Source: Mucilaginibacter xinganensis
GTDB lineage: Bacteria; Bacteroidota; Bacteroidia; Sphingobacteriales; Sphingobacteriaceae
DNA length: 64,000 bases
Direction: 5' to 3'
Assembly: GCF_002257585.1 (NCBI RefSeq)
Contig: NZ_CP022743.1
Location: forward strand, 1,736,001 to 1,800,000
Shown here piece after piece: positions 62,671-64,000 of this stretch; position 1 is the stretch's first letter, and the number at the start of each line of letters is the position of its first letter. The notes under the pieces are model-generated. The model saw nothing but the letters and a program-made list of their open reading frames with translations. It made no database searches and was not told the origin of the DNA. The translations under genes and the position numbers were made by a program.

Positions 62671-62714
62671 TTCATATAGATGTGAATTATACTTTTGTCG
62701 TGTAAAAATTACAC
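62671..62714. promoter_or_regulatory. Candidate LysR operator between the LysR and TolC-type genes
   Basis: GTGTAA-AAA-TTACAC (62700-62714) is a perfect 15-bp palindrome containing T-N11-A. A second imperfect one, TTCATAT-AG-ATGTGAA, lies at 62671-62686. The first palindrome ends 2 bases before the TolC ATG, so binding there would block transcription or translation start. The second lies further upstream, where activation would be expected. Confidence 0.6.
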
Positions 62715-62716
62715 AT

Positions 62717-64000
62717 ATGTTAAACACCTCTTCAAAACATATCATCTTCGGTTTTTTGAGTGTTTTAATTGTTTCGCAGGCGCAAGGCCAAAAACTCCTT
62801 ACTATAAAAGACGCAGAGCAACTTGCGCTGGCCAATTATGGTACTATTAAAGCAAAAGCAAATCAGTTAAATGCTTCAAAGGCATACTTAACAGAAACCA
62901 AAACAGAGCAGCTGCCTGATGTTAACCTTTCGGCACAGCAGGATTATGGTACAGTTAACGGCCAAAACGGCCCGTTATATGGTTACCGTGGTTTTAGCGT
63001 GGCATCATCAGGCCCGGCCCTGGCAAAACAAAACTGGAACTCGGCCTTTGGTTCGCTATACCTGGCCAATGTAAGCTGGGATTTCTTTTCTTTCGGCAGG
63101 GCCAAAGAAAAAGTTAAAGTTCAGCGCACAGCGGTATCACGCGATGAAACCGACCTGGTGCAGGAACAATTTCAACACCAGGTAAGGGTGGCAAGCACCT
63201 ATTTGAATTTATTGGCGGCACAGCAGCTGAGCAAAGCGGCGGAAGATAACCTTCAAAGAGCTATGGAACTGCAAAAGGTAGTGGTTGCCCGCGTTAAAAA
63301 TGGCTTAAATGCCGGGGTTGATTCATCACAGGCCAACGCCGAAGTTTCAAATGCCCGCATCGCGCTCACCAATAGCAGGCAGACCGTACAGGATCAAAGT
63401 AATCAGCTAGCCGTTTATCTCGGCATACCCTCGCAGGAGTTTCAGCTCGACAGCGCATTTGTAACCAAAGCGCCCGCCAATACCGATCCGCAGACAACGG
63501 TTCTCACTGAAAATCATCCTTTGCTGCAGTTTTATCAAAACCGCATTAATGTGAGCAATGAACTGGCTAAGTATTACAGCACCTTCAGCTACCCGACATT
63601 TAGCTTTTTTGGAACTTACCAGGGCAGGGGATCAGGCTTTAAAGCTGATTACGGATCAAATTTAAATGATTACAGCAGCAGCTATGGCGCAGGCGCCGAT
63701 CCTACACGTTTTAATTATCTTGTAGGGGTAGGTATGATCTGGAATATTACCAATCCGTTTAGGGTTCATTACCAGGTTAAATCGCAAAAATATACCTCTG
63801 CCCAATACAAGGACGAGTATGACCTTGTTAACCAGCAGCTAATTGCACAGCAGGCACTCGCCGAAACCCGCATTAGCAATGCGCTGAAGAATTTTAGCGA
63901 AGTGCCCCTCGAAATTAAAGCTGCATCAGACGCCTACCACCAAAAGTACGCCCTTTATAAAAATGGGCTTGCCAATATAGTTGATTTTACCCAGGCGCTT
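62717..64000 (+). CDS. TolC-family outer-membrane efflux protein, 3' truncated by the window
   Basis: The ATG at 62717 opens a frame of 428 codons that runs through the last base without a stop. The signal peptide (HIIFGFLSVLIVSQAQGQ) is followed by TolC repeat features: DAEQLALANYGTIKAKANQL, QLPDVNLSAQQDYG, and long coiled-coil helices such as QFQHQVRVASTYLNLLAAQQ and VVARVKNGLNAGVDSSQANA. These form the periplasmic alpha-barrel of trimeric outer-membrane ducts. It probably precedes inner-membrane RND or ABC pump and adaptor genes beyond the window. It is divergent from the MetR-like LysR gene. A classical Shine-Dalgarno is absent; the space is occupied by the palindrome ending at 62714. Confidence 0.88.
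   Translation, partial: MLNTSSKHIIFGFLSVLIVSQAQGQKLLTIKDAEQLALANYGTIKAKANQLNASKAYLTETKTEQLPDVNLSAQQDYGTVNGQNGPLYGYRGFSVASSGPALAKQNWNSAFGSLYLANVSWDFFSFGRAKEKVKVQRTAVSRDETDLVQEQFQHQVRVASTYLNLLAAQQLSKAAEDNLQRAMELQKVVVARVKNGLNAGVDSSQANAEVSNARIALTNSRQTVQDQSNQLAVYLGIPSQEFQLDSAFVTKAPANTDPQTTVLTENHPLLQFYQNRINVSNELAKYYSTFSYPTFSFFGTYQGRGSGFKADYGSNLNDYSSSYGAGADPTRFNYLVGVGMIWNITNPFRVHYQVKSQKYTSAQYKDEYDLVNQQLIAQQALAETRISNALKNFSEVPLEIKAASDAYHQKYALYKNGLANIVDFTQAL

Overview
The window looks like a chromosomal stretch of a soil- or plant-associated Bacteroidota, most likely Sphingobacteriaceae and close to Mucilaginibacter or Pedobacter. This rests on two SusC/SusD pairs, a hybrid two-component regulator with an AraC-type output, lipoproteins with Bacteroidota-style lipoboxes, many GH2/GH3/GH8 enzymes, starts without clear Shine-Dalgarno sequences and AT-rich intergenic DNA. 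I saw no tRNA, rRNA, CRISPR array, transposase or phage module.

Layout. (1) 1-11286: the 3' end of a hybrid two-component regulator, then a SusC-SusD-ASPIC/FG-GAP-vanadium haloperoxidase-like (PAP2) cassette. (2) 11399-18330: a LacZ-like GH2, an alpha/beta-hydrolase esterase, a short GH2 and a small exported protein of unknown function. (3) 37438-18424, minus strand: a compact 11-gene, 19-kb operon, the oddest part of the window. In transcription order it encodes a DNase I-fold (EEP) phosphoesterase, three related beta-rich proteins (one a 1076-aa DUF6603-like protein), proteins of 482, 313 and 1444 aa that I do not recognise, a FISUMP-domain protein, a two-domain glycosyltransferase with a helical-repeat middle, and two glycine-rich repeat proteins. 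None has a visible signal peptide. (4) 37921-42445: a dicarboxylate/amino-acid:cation symporter behind a Nudix-type (NrtR/AraR-like) regulator, divergent from a GH3 beta-glucosidase. (5) 43258-56255: a second SusC-SusD-ASPIC-PAP2 cassette in the same order, extended by a cytochrome c/FG-GAP lipoprotein and facing a convergent seven-heme cytochrome. (6) 57204-64000: a GH2 exo-glucosaminidase/mannosidase-like enzyme convergent with a GH8 enzyme, then a LysR regulator divergent from a TolC-type efflux gene that runs off the window.

How the parts may work together. The two SusCD cassettes are paralogous uptake loci in which FG-GAP/ASPIC lipoproteins and haloperoxidase-like lipoproteins probably act at the cell surface or in the periplasm on the imported ligand. 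Both have an intrinsic terminator in the short gap between susD and the ASPIC gene. A 15-bp palindrome of the form GTGT(A/C)-N5-TACAC lies in the Nudix-regulator/GH3 divergent region and upstream of susC 2, with a weaker copy upstream of susC 1. This suggests one regulon spanning these loci.

The best candidate for an undescribed system is the 18.4-37.4 kb operon: large unknown beta-rich structural proteins, glycine-rich polymers, a glycosyltransferase and a catalytically intact EEP enzyme, with no secretion signals. All functional statements are by-eye family recognition; no database search was run.
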